The notes under the pieces: model-generated
What the model was told of the DNA's origin: nothing
Databases searched by the model: none
The model's input: only the letters and a program-made list of their open reading frames with translations
Made by a program: the position numbers and the translations under genes
In this document: positions 22,130-35,400 of the stretch, in pieces
How positions within the stretch are numbered: position 1 is the first letter of the stretch
Layout of the letters: the number at the start of each line of letters is the position of its first letter
Assembly: GCF_910592395.1 (NCBI RefSeq)
Contig: NC_088326.1
Location: 4,159,001-4,223,000 of the forward strand
DNA length: 64,000 nt
From: Lineus longissimus
Lineage: Eukaryota > Nemertea > Pilidiophora > Heteronemertea > Lineidae
Direction of reading: 5' to 3'

Positions 22130-22810
22130 TATATATGACGTACTACATACACGCGGTGCACACATGGGGTGCATACCGCTGCTGCATGCAATGAGAGCAT
22201 ATCGCTGTAGGCCTACATGCTAGAACTTAAGTACAGTACAGCACTGCCAATGCATGCACTGGCCTGTCTGACATCAAAGCAGACACGATACGTCATGATT
22301 CATTGATTGATGATATTTCAGCATGAGTCATGACGACAGAAATGATTGAAGTCGTCAGTCGAAGGAGAGTGAGAAGACCATGAGTTGACGTTGTGCGACA
22401 TTGGATTTTCCGCCACTTCATGCTTTATATCGCCATTTATGTCGTGACGTAAATTCCCATTAAAAAGATGCACAATCTTCTCATGACGTGGCAGCCAATA
22501 GATGGATATATCTTTGTTTACAAAAGGACGTCATTGCCGTTGGCTGCACGCGCATACTCGTGTCTCAGCAGAGGGGATGGCGTGACGTAACGATATCAAT
22601 GTCCACGATCGTTGTTGGTTTCACTAGGCCACGAGGAGTTTTTCTCGCCTATCTCGTGACTTGCATGATATTTTCATTTAAGCATCATTATGTTATAGAG
22701 AGAAGTCTCAACAGGACGTTGGTTTGTCGCAACTTTTCTTCATGAAGTCTTATTGAAGATACGAGAATGCATACGCATGATGTTTGCAAATTAGCCGTGA
22801 CGTCGGCAGA
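22130..22810. promoter_or_regulatory. Cluster of eight TGACGT (CRE/bZIP-type) sites upstream of DIDO1
   Basis: TGACGT or ACGTCA occurs at 22136, 22290, 22386, 22445, 22484, 22528, 22583 and 22798, and an AP-1-like TGAGTCA at 22324. About 0.3 occurrences would be expected by chance in 670 bp. CREB/ATF-type bZIP factors bind this core. The cluster lies 0.5-1.2 kb before the DIDO1 start codon, where a promoter or enhancer is plausible. Confidence 0.55.
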
Positions 22811-22823
22811 TATCCATCTATTG
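22494..22823. repeat. Inverted-repeat-bounded segment within the TGACGT cluster
   Basis: CAATAGATGGATAT at about 22495 recurs inverted at about 22809-22822 (ATATCCATCTATTG), roughly 300 bp apart. This could be a degenerate MITE or chance symmetry. Confidence 0.4.
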
Positions 22824-23294
22824 TGAACATTATTCAGTACCCTTTTGTTGAGGCTCTGTCAGTACGTATCAATGATAGCAATTCTTTGTTCTGTAACCTG
22901 TATCAGCGTCTTCACTTTCTCCAACAATGCAGTGTTCTCCAGATCAGATTTCTTTGGCCAGGTGCTGTATAGGCATATTGAACAAAATTTGTACTTCATT
23001 TCATCAGTTATTGCCACTGCCAGGTTGGCAGCAAACTCTGTCCGGGTACTCTTTAACAGACAATGACCGAAAATAATGTTGCCAACTCTGCGAATTAAAC
23101 CGAGTGCTTTATTGTTATGTCTGGGTGATGAAATGAAAACAGTTTATTTGTCCAGGTGCTGTGGCTGGACAAATAGCATAGTGGAGAATTATCTGTCCCG
23201 TGCTGGAAACTTGAAATTTTTTATATTAATTTCTTGGTCTTCAGATTTACCAGTTCAGTTGTGCTGACGGTACCAGAGTAAAACATAAAGCAAC

Positions 23295-23462
23295 ATGGCC
23301 GACCAAGTCTCTACCACCCAGCCGTCTCCCGATCCGATGCTCGGGGAAGGCCTCGTTAACCAAGGTGTGCAAGGCTTCCCAGCCACTCCAATGGCCAATC
23401 TATTCGATGAGAGTCTGACAGGTGGACAGGATGATTGGCTGGGCGAAATTGATGACATCATG
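23295..23462 (+). CDS. DIDO1: DIDO1-like first coding exon
   Basis: 56 codons starting MADQVSTTQPSPDP and ending WLGEIDDIM at donor GTAAGT. An acceptor-like TTGGTCTTCAG at 23241-23244 suggests a 5' UTR intron just upstream. A decayed copy of the second half of this exon is present in the following intron at 23845-23930. Confidence 0.85.
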
Positions 23463-26400
23463 GTAAGTTTGATGATTTTGTGCGACATGTCAAGTGTTCT
23501 TGAGATTAATCTTGCCAAAGGTACTTGGCCGACCTCTTGCCACTAATTGTCATAGTGTGATCACAAATAGTAACGATACACAGCCCTGCACAGCCGGTAT
23601 CATAGTTGACTAGCTTTTGTCGACACCGTGAAAGAGCATTGGTTAGCATTGCTAAAGATAATCTACAACGTAGTATTGTGCAACACCACTATCTTTTGGT
23701 AGATGTGATCTAGTCACATTCCTGAGTTCAGGTGAGTACCTTTGGCCACAACAATATCAAAAACACCACAGTAAAACCTCCCTATGATTAAGCAAATTCA
23801 GGGCATCCTTAGAACTGACAGATATGGTGTCCTTCCAATTAGAGCTGTCCTATTTGATGAGAGTCGACAGGTGGACAGGATGAATGTTCGGCTGTGCGAA
23901 ATTGATGCCATTAATATTGTGATAAGTTGAACAGTTTGCTGCAACAAGTAGAAATTACAGTGGAACCTCCCTTAGCGGACACCTCTCTATTAAGGACACT
24001 AGTTTTGGTCCCAAATTGGTTGTTTCCATTCAATTTGACCTCTCTAATCAGGACACCTATTAAGGACAGCACTTGTCAGTCCCGAGGGTGTCCTTAATAT
24101 AGGGAGGTTCTCCTGTTGAACCTCTCCATCAAGGATACCCTTGGAACTGACAAACGATATCCCTAATTGAGAGGTGTCCTGATTAGAGAGGTCAAATTCA
24201 ATGGAAATGACCAATCTGGAACCAAATGCAGTGTCCTTATTACAGAGGGTGTCCTTGATGGGGGGGGGGGGGTTAGAATTAGGTTGAAGTGGTGTCTCTG
24301 ATGAATTTAACTCCAATTTACATTTCTTAAGGCAAGGTTTTCTCAAATTTGAGAGGAAATGTATCTTGGGGTGAATATCGCTGTCGTTAAACTTTAAAAT
24401 ATAATGTACCATACATCATTTTTCTGTGCACAGTCAGCTTGTATTGTATGAATAGCTCAGTTACTGTCTTTGGTCTTTGAGGAGTGATTTTTTACTGAGC
24501 AGGTCACATACATCGATATATTTCAAAACAAAATCATGTAAGTTAGAATTTGGTAGTCATATGAAAACTCTATGCAGATACATGTTCATGTACATTCCAG
24601 AACGAATATGAATACAGCATTTTTAAATGTCTTTAGAGGGATTATAAGTAAAATGTGACTGTGCACCTTACATGAAAAGAAAAGTTCATATTAACCTCTA
24701 GAGTTGAATCCCAAAACTTGAAAATCCCGGGATCCCAGGATGGTCACGTGGTTGCGAAATTGGGTCTGACTTTCACGATGTAGCCCCCGCATACAACCGC
24801 CAAAGTCCGGTACCGAGGCACCATCTACCCAGGCATGCTCTAACTGACCCTACTGTACATCAAACACACTAAAACAAGCAATAAACTAACGTCCCAGCTC
24901 TAGGGGGAAAAAATATCACTGAGACCGACCTGTCGGTCGTTGGGAAAAAACGTTATTTCAAAATGACCGACTGGTCGGTCACCGGGATTCAAGAGGTTAA
25001 TGTAAAGTGAATCATTGTTTTTTCAGCTTGTAGAATATACATTGTAGAATGCTATGTTCAGAATCCTGTTAAAAACAACCCCTGAATCATTTTGGGAAAA
25101 AAAGGTGTGATGACCCATATGGCATAATATAAGTATAAAAGCTTAAAAAGGTTTAAATCGTAATTTATTACAGGGCAAGAATCCATTTTCTGGCATGAGT
25201 GAGGAGGAGATATCAAAAATCGATGCTGTGTTGCAGTCAGACGAAGTCACCCAACTTCTCCAGCAAACAAACGATCCGTTTGTCAATTCCCCCGAGGTAC
25301 CCACCTCCTCCTTCCTGCCCGAGGATAAAGATGACCACGTTCTCGAGGACAGCATCAGCCGCTTGTTGGGCGAGAGCACCCTGGAGGAAAAACACGACTA
25401 CGCAGAGACGGCGTCCACGTCACACGATTTTGATATTGACCTGGCGACAGTCCGTGATGCAAATATGATACTTAACGTGAGTATGATCATTTTGTTACTT
25501 TATTTATCAAAATTGGCATTAGCGAATGTGCTCCGCTGGTGGGTGTCATATTACATGGGCCCAGGACATCATATGTTTTGTTGCTAAAAATAATGTTGCG
25601 TGACATACAAGGTTGTTCCCAGAGTCTGCTACGTGCAAACTCGTACATTGCATTTCTTAGCCTGCCCCATCAGAGATTGACAAATAGTGGCTACACTCTT
25701 GCCACCTATCAGGAGCATATACATAGGGACAGCGATGTTAAAGAGAGGCCAACTATGACATTATAAGCTCTATAAATGGTATTGGGCACTTTGTAATGTA
25801 AAGTAGGAGGAAACCAGAGAGCCCAGAGGAATATTTCTCTGTCTGAGAGAGTTGCCTTTTCTATCATATAAAGACGTACAATTGGGAATCCAACCCATGT
25901 CCTCTGAGGTGACAGCACAGATGTAATTTTCGAACATCATTCACGATCCTACACTGACTTTTCGTCATTTCAGGTTGGACTACAAAGTGGCCCCTTGGCC
26001 GACATCATGGAGACGTTCGACATCCCGGGCGTGAGCGACCTCATTTCTCCCGCGTATGAAAAAATCAAGACGGCGGGAGAGAATGACGAGGAGAGGGGCC
26101 GTGATGACATGATGTATGATGAGTGTCAGGAGGGCGGGAAGTCAATGAAGGGAGGCAAGAAGGGCAAGGGGAAGTTTATGTTTCCCCCGCAGAGGTAGGT
26201 CGATCAAATGTCTTGCATGATCTTGGCGTTAGTTTCGTGTTTCGTCTCCAGAGGTATGTCAACATGGTCAGTCAAATGTCTCAATTTAAATCTCAATGAA
26301 TCAAGTTACGTTAGGCTGTGCTTGATGAATAGCTTTTCTCCTTGAAATGAGAGCATCAGATTCTTCGGTTGACGGATGTCAGGAATCTGGCTGTGGCTTT

Positions 26401-29400
26401 CAGGCCTTCCTTCCCCACAGTCTCTTTTGGATGCTTTGATTGTCTGGCTAGGTCATTCTCTGCTCAGCTTAAAACGAACACAGCCTTTGAGGACGTGCAA
26501 TTGACTAACATATTTCCAAAGGTTCAAGAAACTCAACGCCTTGTTGAGAAATTTGGATCTTAATTTTGTTACCATTACGTTTGTTTCATTGTATCCCTTA
26601 AAAATTACTCTCGTTCATTGACACGCTGATTAAAGTTACAGTGGAACCTCCCTATTAAGGACAACCTCTCTATTAAGGACACTAATTTTGGTCCCAAGTT
26701 GGTTGTTTCCGTTCAATTTGACCTCTCTAATCAGGGCACCTCTATTAAGGACAGCATTTGTCAGTCCCGAGAGTGTCCTAAATAGAGAGGTTCTACCATA
26801 TAGTAATGTTTCGTGCTATTTATGTTTTCAGACGATCTGTGCGCATCGTTGAGCAAGAAACGCGCGAATTAGCCGAAAAAATTCGTCAGGAGAATATCCG
26901 TGAAGAACAAGAGGCCATAGAGGAGTTGAAGAAGAAAAACGAAGATTCGGAGGAAAGTAACATCCTGGATTCTGAAATGACTGATGCTGATGGGGAGATG
27001 GTGAAGAAACCCATAAAACGACGGGGAAGGCCTCCTAATAGCGGAAAAACGGTGAGTTTCAGATTTGATGGTATTTTCGACAAAATCCATGACAAAAAAA
27101 TGTGACCCGCCACAGCAAAACCAGGCGCATGTCGCATAGAAGGTGAGCCTGAATGACACCAGGAGATGATGGAAGAAATTGATGTGCTCATATTTCAAAG
27201 GCAGATAACAGAGAAATGAACAAACAGTCCGTCTCAACCTGCCAAGCTCAGAGCGACATGCGCCTGGTTTTGCTGTGACGGGTCACAAATAATCAAAAGG
27301 AAGGTTTTTCTTTGACTTTGAACTAACCAGTTTTGAATACATGTTGTAAGTTTTGTAATCCATTTTAAAAATGTATGAAAACCCCAAAATAGTTCAATCG
27401 GATTTTATTAGTTTGCCTGACGTAACATTGAATCTATGTTTGCAAACATTTAATCTAAACACAGTATTTGGTGATCGAGTGTATATTTATCATTCTGAAA
27501 ATGACATTATCCTGGACTCAATTGGATTTGTAATGATCAGTTTCGGATGTCCGTCCGGTCATGCATTTGAAGTCCATTCCAAGGAGAGAAAGAATAGGGA
27601 ATTAAAATAGTCTTGTATGTTATTTTTATGTTGAATGGCCATTGCATAATATATCTGGCCAAGGTCTAATCATTTTCCTGCGTCATTTACTTGGATAAAT
27701 TTTAACATCATTCAAATGAAACACCTTGTAATTCCCTGGTCAATTTCAATCGGACTTTTTTAATTGGTCGGCCAATTTTTGAATAGCAAAATTTAGATTG
27801 GGTCTGCCCTTCTCTTGAGCATTGCAGTGCACACAAGTTTGGCCTTGCAGTGTTGTGTTTGGCTTGAAATTGTGACCCTTGTGCACCCATCTCCATTCCG
27901 GTGGTTTTGAATTGGGATCATGTCGGTATGGCCCACCATTTTGTTTTTGTAAGGGTTGACAATACGTACCACCATTTTTGCCAGAACTTGAAATCCTAAA
28001 GCAATTAAAACTCTCTTAAGGTGAATGTCAATTTCACTGGTGGGAGTCAGTTCTTTGTTTACCAGGGAACAGACTCCTACCATTGAAATTGGCGTTTACT
28101 TCATTTTGAAATCATTCTAATTGCTTTAGGATTTCAAGTTATAGCCAAAATGGCGATTCCTATGGTCAACCCTTGAGGAATTGATACCAAGCATTGGGCA
28201 TCATGGGTTGTCTCACCAATCACTGGGAGGGTGGAACTAAAAGGTCAACCAAAACCGTGGAAAACAAAGAACTGAATCGAAATTTGGAATCGAAAATGCA
28301 AAAAATACAAGTGGTCTAATTCATGTTCTCCTTCTCTGCAGGGCGTGAAAAAGTTTCCAGAGTCGGCGAACAGTGGTCCAGATGATGAGGCAGAAGATGT
28401 GAAGATCGAGAGCAAATCGAGTGGCGGTGTTCTGGAATCTTTGGCGCAGAGTTACGAAAATTTAGGAAAGGAGGATGATGAGAATAAGGATGAGGACGCT
28501 TTGGTAAAATGTGATAATGTTACTGATTTATCCGGTGCTATAGTGGATCCGTTTGGGGGTTCCAAAAAGGACCTAAGTCCCGACTCATCTGGTACGCAGG
28601 TTGTTGCCATGGAAACTATAACAAAAATCAAAGATATTGCTGTGACGTCATGGACTGTTGATTCCACGGATGAATCGGGTGGTTTCGGTAAAAAAATGAA
28701 AGTTCCATCGACTGAAACATTTTCAGAAGATGGCGTGCCTGGTCAAAGACGTAATTCCGAAGTTCCGGAATTTGGTACAAGTGGGAAGGAAAGACGGCGA
28801 AGTTCCCTTGATAGGGTTCGAGAAAAGGATAGAAGCTCATCCCGCGAGCGCAGCACTTCTTCACGTGACCGGCTTGGTCATTCACATGATAAAAATCGTG
28901 ATTCTTCCCACGCGGATAAACGTCGCGATTCACGACAGGACAGGGACTTGCATTCTAGAGAGGGTGGGTCGAATCGGGGGGAAGATCATCGATCTCGTGG
29001 TCATAGGCACGGGGAGGAACATCGACGGGAGAGGGGTGGTCGGGAACAGGGGCATCTTGGTCGAGATAGTCGTGATCGGGAGAGGCATAGGGACAGCCGG
29101 GGTAGAGAAGGCAGCAGCAGCAGTAGCAGACGATACAGTGAACAGTCTAGAAGCGATTCGCGGCATAGTTTGCCTGGGGCGGATTATCAGAACGTGGAAG
29201 TGGATGACTTTGACTTAAAGGGAAAAAAGATTAGTCTCGATCAGTACAGGAAGGGCGATGTCGTGAGGCATGAGAGTGAGGTTAAGGAGGAGAGACGCAG
29301 GGAAGAGAAAACTGGGCCAGACGATGAGCTCATGGACATTGATGGTAAGCAAATGGCTAAAATTGTTACTGGTAGTGGTAGAGGGTGGATCAGGGAAATA

Positions 29401-32400
29401 GACGAATTCAAAGAAGTTTGTTTTGGCACTGACCAGTCATGCGTTTCATCTTGAACAAAGGATCGCTGTGTCTCTAGGCATTGTCCGAAGTCGGCTTCTG
29501 ACGTGTTCTGAGTGTGCGCGTTTGATTTGTTTTGGCACTGATGTGTCTTCTTTGAATTCGTCTATTAACCCTAATAAAAATTGTCTTTATGCAATATTCT
29601 CAACTGCAGAACTCTGTATACTACTGACCTGGCATTAGCTTGAGACATTCCTCCTTTAACCGAAGATCCACTCTGTCAATCACGTTGCCAGTCATTTATT
29701 GGTTTATAGGCTTCCACATCGTTCCCCTGAGAAAATCGGAACAGTTTGGTGGCCCTCAAATTACCAGGGCCCGATTGTTCAAAGCTCCACTAAAGGTGTT
29801 TTAGCAGCTGCTAAACGACCACCTAGGAGTTCCGCTAAGTTTTAAGGGTTTGGCTAAGTTTAGTATGGTAGCGGTCACTAAACCCAGTTGCTAAAACTTA
29901 GCAGTCGCTGTACTAACCAGGCCTTTGATAACTAGGCCCTGTTCTTGACAAACAACGTATTTTTCAGCATTTCATGATGATGCGGGTGAATCTGATCTGA
30001 GTGATAGCATGGAAGGCGAATATGATGGAGACTTCGAAGAGGACGACCCCACGAAATTGTGGTGTGTTTGCCGCCAACCTCATAACAATAGGTAAATAAA
30101 TGAACCAACATGTAAAGTGAGCATTAGGCCCCATAAAAAACTTTGTATCATCTCTTTATTGTATGCACCGGACACCCATCCTGTTCTTCACCACAATCAA
30201 CGCTGCTTAACTTTGAGCTCTGGGGCCAACACGCCAACTACTAGGCCCTAAAGGAAATCCTCCATGGTCAGCGGGTTGAGTCGTGCCATATAACTTGGGG
30301 TACAGTACATCATTTCCCCCTTCAATAAATGATGACTTGTCCTCGCGACACTCGGCATCATCTCTGTAACAGACTGCAAACCATGACATTCGGGACCTAA
30401 ATACCGCCATAGGGAAATGGTCAACCTTATTTTGTGGCACTTTCTCATATTCAGAAACTAACATAAAGTTTTCGTTTTCGTTTTGCAGATTTATGATATG
30501 CTGTGATAAGTGTGAAGAGTGGTACCACGGGGCGTGCGTGCGCATCACCAAGAAACGTGGCAAAGAGATGGAGCAAAATGACGAGGAATGGATCTGTCCT
30601 GTTTGCTTACGTAAGTGTACAATAATGAGGCTAGTGATCGTGATGGTGTAGTGATTTTGGCATCCACCTCATATCGAGTGGTCGAAGGTTCACAGCGTGT
30701 TGGTGGCTTGTCTTGATGCAATCATAGGTTACCCGTGACAGGGTTTGAAAGTGTCATCATATTCTTCTGCTTAGAATTCGATTTTCTTTTATGGCTATGC
30801 TACAGAACCAGGCCTACCTCCCTAATAAACCTGGCTGTCGTTTCTTGTTCCACCCTTGGTCCCCAGAGTGTTGTTTCCATTGATGTACTGTTAGGCCATG
30901 TGACCTGTCCCTTGTTGTCCCAAAGTTGGCAGTCCTGGAGCACATACTCTGGTGTCTGATCTTGTGCATTGCATTTGCACCTTCCGTACTTGACCGTATT
31001 CATCCTCTGGAGGTGGGCCTGCAGTGGCCTGTCATAAGATGCCAGATGATGGTCGTCTCTCTTCTCACTTCTGTCCACGTTTAGGCGGGTGTTGCTACTG
31101 AGGTCCCCTCTTGTCTCTGCCGGGTGTTCACAAGTAAAGAGTGTCTCATCAACCAAGCCAAGGTGACCCTTTCCGTAGGAATACATACTGTATTACACCT
31201 TGTCTTGGCAAAGTTCAAATTCGTACACAATTTGTGCATAACCAGCCAATGTTACACGGTCAGCCTCAGTTAAAAATTCCTGCACTGAAGTCATTCGCAA
31301 CCTGTACCCTGATTGAGAAGACATTGGGCCAACAAATGTCGTAACCCAGTGACATCTTGAGCAAGTGTGTATAAATCTTCCTTATTTTTGCAGAAAAAGA
31401 AAGAAAGGAGAGGTTGTACATTGAAGAGAGGAAGAAAATTGAAGAAGAGCTTAGACTGCGAGATACTGTAAGTTGTTAATTGCACCTTGAGTTCCTGAGA
31501 AAAAACAGACGCCTTTTTATTTTTGTCTCGCTTGTTAGGAGAATCTCCTTGTGTCATCGAGGCTCATCTTCTGAGCGATGCGCGTCTCGTTTTACTACGG
31601 CAGGTCACAGTTGTGGCAATGTGTCAGGAAGGCTGCAACATCCTCAGCAGACGACATCAACAGTCCAAGGAAAAGAGGTCAGCAGACATTATGATCTGTC
31701 AAAAGTTTAATTTGACAACAGAAGTGGAAAGATCTGTATCTTAGCTTCCTGTACTACTTCGAATTTTCGAAATCGGACAAAAAATAAGCATTCTTGAGGC
31801 ATATTTTTGCAAGTAAGACAAGTTCTAAGGACTACATCTTCAAATAGAAAATTTTCAGTCTTTTTGCTTTAAGCACCGTCCCTGAGTTCTACAGGTAGAA
31901 GCATTGTTGAAAAGAAAGGCTTAAAAATAATGGTTCTTTAAATTTTTACAACATCCTGGTTTCTTCAGATAAAATCTTTGAAGGACCGCCTGCAGAGAAC
32001 GAGAGAAATCGAGGAGAAACGTGATTCGGCGTCAGCACCGATGGAAGAGGTATTCAGGTCTTCAGGAAAGATGGAGGGGGAGTTCAGGAAAATGGATAGG
32101 AATGCGGGCGGGAAACGGAAAAAGAAAATCAAGATATTCAAGGTATAGTTCACGTTGTTATTTTGCCTGACCTGTTCGCTACCAGACATTTTCAAAATGG
32201 TCGCTGATGTGCTGATAGGATCACGCCAAGCCATCATCTTGTGTTTTGTTGATAAAATGTCATGTTCTGTGGACGTCTGTGTTGGTGTGGAAGACCCCCG
32301 AAGGGCCAAGATGACACTGTTGATGATGATATTGATGAAATGACACCCCTACAGCACCACTCACCCACGGAGCGCTTAGTTCACTTTTCAAAACATCTAC

Positions 32401-35400
32401 TGATTTTACGTCATGTCACAGTGCCACCACCTTAGAACAAAGTTTAAACAAATGGTGAGATCCTTGATCCCCAGAGTGTGGACAGGTCGAAGCTAAAGGG
32501 GAGGATACTCCAGAAACCTCTGAAGAGCTGTTCTTCGTCTCAGGTGATAGCCCAGCAGACTATAACTTAACAGTTGGCCTTTATTGCCCAGCTGAGTAGA
32601 AGTATGAAACCCCCACGTCTACATTGCCCTTTTCAGTTGATAATAAGTTTATAATCTGTTAACTGTTTCCCTCTTCAGAGTCACCGAATGAGTATGATGC
32701 CAAAGCGTTGTATTTTCACTAAATGCGAGACCACCGTCCTCCCTGGGGCCGTCTATTGTAGTAATCAGTGCATCCTCCGCCACGCGCATGAATCCTTGGT
32801 CCTACTTGCCAAGGAGAAGGAGAGAATATTTGGAAAAGGAAGAGTTGATGTAAGTTCACTTTCTTGGTTATGGTAACAGAGTTACCAATAGATTTGGATA
32901 CGTCTGTTGCCCAGTTGAGAATGTAGGTCTACACTCACTTGATTGGCCACATGGAGGCGTTGCAGTATGTACCATATAAGTGCAAAGGGGTGGACATCAT
33001 GCTAGTTTGTTTTGAGGTGCTACCGAGAATTCTGAGCTTGGCAATAGGCCCATTGGACAATTCTTTCTTGGTAGGAAACTAGACTGATATGGTAGGGTGC
33101 GTGCCACAGGAAACAAGTTCCACTTGAGTTCTAAAAAAACTGCTGGCATTACGCTACTGCAAAGAGCCTAAGATGATGTCCTCTTTACTAGTGCCAGCCG
33201 ACTGAGGCAATGAATGCCTCTTGCTCAATTGTTCAATAGAATTTTGCGCGAGCAGCCCAGTAGCCTACTTTTAGATTTTTCACTGTACGAGAAAATGTAC
33301 CTTCTCATTTCCTGCTAAAAAGTCAGCGAGATTCAGCCTGATGGACAAGTGGATAACAGGGCAACCAATACGGTTCTATTCAGAAAACCGAGTATGACTT
33401 GATGATGCATCAATTTTGATGTCAACTGAGGTGCGGGAAGGCATCGTATTGCTTTAAATTGACTACAAAATACACATTTCTTTGCAGCTGAATCCAGCCG
33501 AGAGGATCATCGTTATGGAGAGGCGTACCGGCAAGATCCTGACCGGTCTTAACGCCCCGACAGCTGCTAATCTCCGTTCGTGGTTGGAGCGACATCCGAG
33601 CTTCGAGGTACTCAGACCCAAGAAGCAGGCACCCGAGCCTGGACAGCCTGAGAGACAGAGTAAGTTCTCTTATTTTGAATCGGAAAGGCATCTCCAGATA
33701 AATCGTAGGTTGGTTCAGTCCGTGCTCTCATTCAAAGTGTTGGGGAAAATGCCTTGTGATCTCTTTTGTTTCTTCCTCTTGAGTGTTCGTTCTCCACTTG
33801 GAGGTGTTTTGCTTCAGGGAGTATTCCTCCTCCAACGGAGGATGATCGTTTTTATGCGCCACTACAGTTAGGCGCCAGTTTGGTTTATTGGCGAAGTGAC
33901 TCCGGCTTTAGCCTGATATGGAGTCCACGCAAGCTACTCATGTTTCTCACTTGGTGGGGTCCTTTACTTGCCTTGGCAAAGATGCCAGATACAAGGAACC
34001 TCAGTTTTAAGTGTCATTCAAAGGACTGTGAAGAGCCAGGATATTAGTTCCTTGAAAGCCATGCGGTTTCATCCAGAAATACAATCTTGGGTTCTCAAAC
34101 CCCGGCCCTATTGCATGGTAGCCAGAAGTGACAGTATCACTAGATATGTTTAGTTCAGCCCTGGAGATAAGTCAAAGGGGAGTCAGGAGAGGGGATAACG
34201 TCTCTGATATGGGATATCACTCTGGGTCAATCTAGTCGTTTAGGCTTTTTCGCAAGATTGCCTCTGAACAGGAATCCTATCGCATATGTTTTTAGGACGC
34301 GATCGACCAGAGCCACCTCGCCAGGCCACTACCACGGAACCACCGGAAGTGACAGAAGGACCAGACATGATTCGTGTTAATGTTAGAAGAATTCTCAGGG
34401 ACCTCTTAGAAAAAAGGTACGCGTTGCCTGGTTCTCTTGGTTTCGTTATAGTGGTCGCAATCAAATACACGTTATTACCGCCCACCGCTTGAGCGGTCGC
34501 TATAGTAAACCTTTCTGTGTCTTGTTGGGTATGATCTGGCTCGGCTCTACTGGTGTATAGTGACGCAGGCATGTTGTCTGCTACCCACCAACTTGAACTA
34601 TGTTGTATAGATGGCGCTGCGGCGGCGGCGAAGACAGAGGTTTTGCCAGACTCACGTGGCTGCATAATACTACCAAAAAAGCCCCAGTATGGAACGGTTC
34701 AAACGGCCTGGTAGTCAAGAGGTTAAAGGCAGCAAAAAGCAGCCGGCTTCACTACCCACACTGTTTCTCAAAAACCGAATACCTCTAACTTGCTTGTTCA
34801 AATGTTTCAGAGCTTCAGAAGCAGGCGATCTCTCCGCCGTGACAAAAGCAGACGTGAAGAAATACGCCATATCTATCGAGGAGGCCATGTACCATTATCA
34901 TCGCAACACTGGCCTCAAGTACAAGGCCAAGTTCCGCAGCCTGGTCTTCAATATACGGGATCCTAATAATCATGTAAGTCCTGGGGGGCTTGGTGGAAAC
35001 AGGGGATTCAGAAGAACAGAGGAAAATGAGGACCCGACTCAGTTTGCAGCCCAGCCCAGATTTTAGCCCAGTCCCTGGTTTTCTCTGATTCCTCTGTATC
35101 GATGTGGCCGTCCTAGGGTGTATCGCTGTTGTACCTTCTCAGCACCAATTACGATAGGCAAGACTGTTCTAAAGCCTTCTGGAGTGGCAGTTATTCACAT
35201 TCGGACATTAAGCAAAATACAACCTATGTTGAGATGACGAAAGTCCAAAACTTTGCAGACAAAAAATTCAATGAAAGGATTGCACTTCATCATCACCTTT
35301 TCTGACTTCAGGGCTTATTCCGCCGGATCCTACGGGGACAGATCCATCCGAATAACCTGGTCCGTCTCTCGTCGGAGGAGCTGTCTTCCCGCCAGGTGTC

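Noticed and set aside
22488-23267. Small ORFs upstream of DIDO1 as uORFs or a separate gene
   Set aside because: No similarity or splice consensus, and they overlap a probable promoter region. Without transcript starts a uORF call is unsupported.
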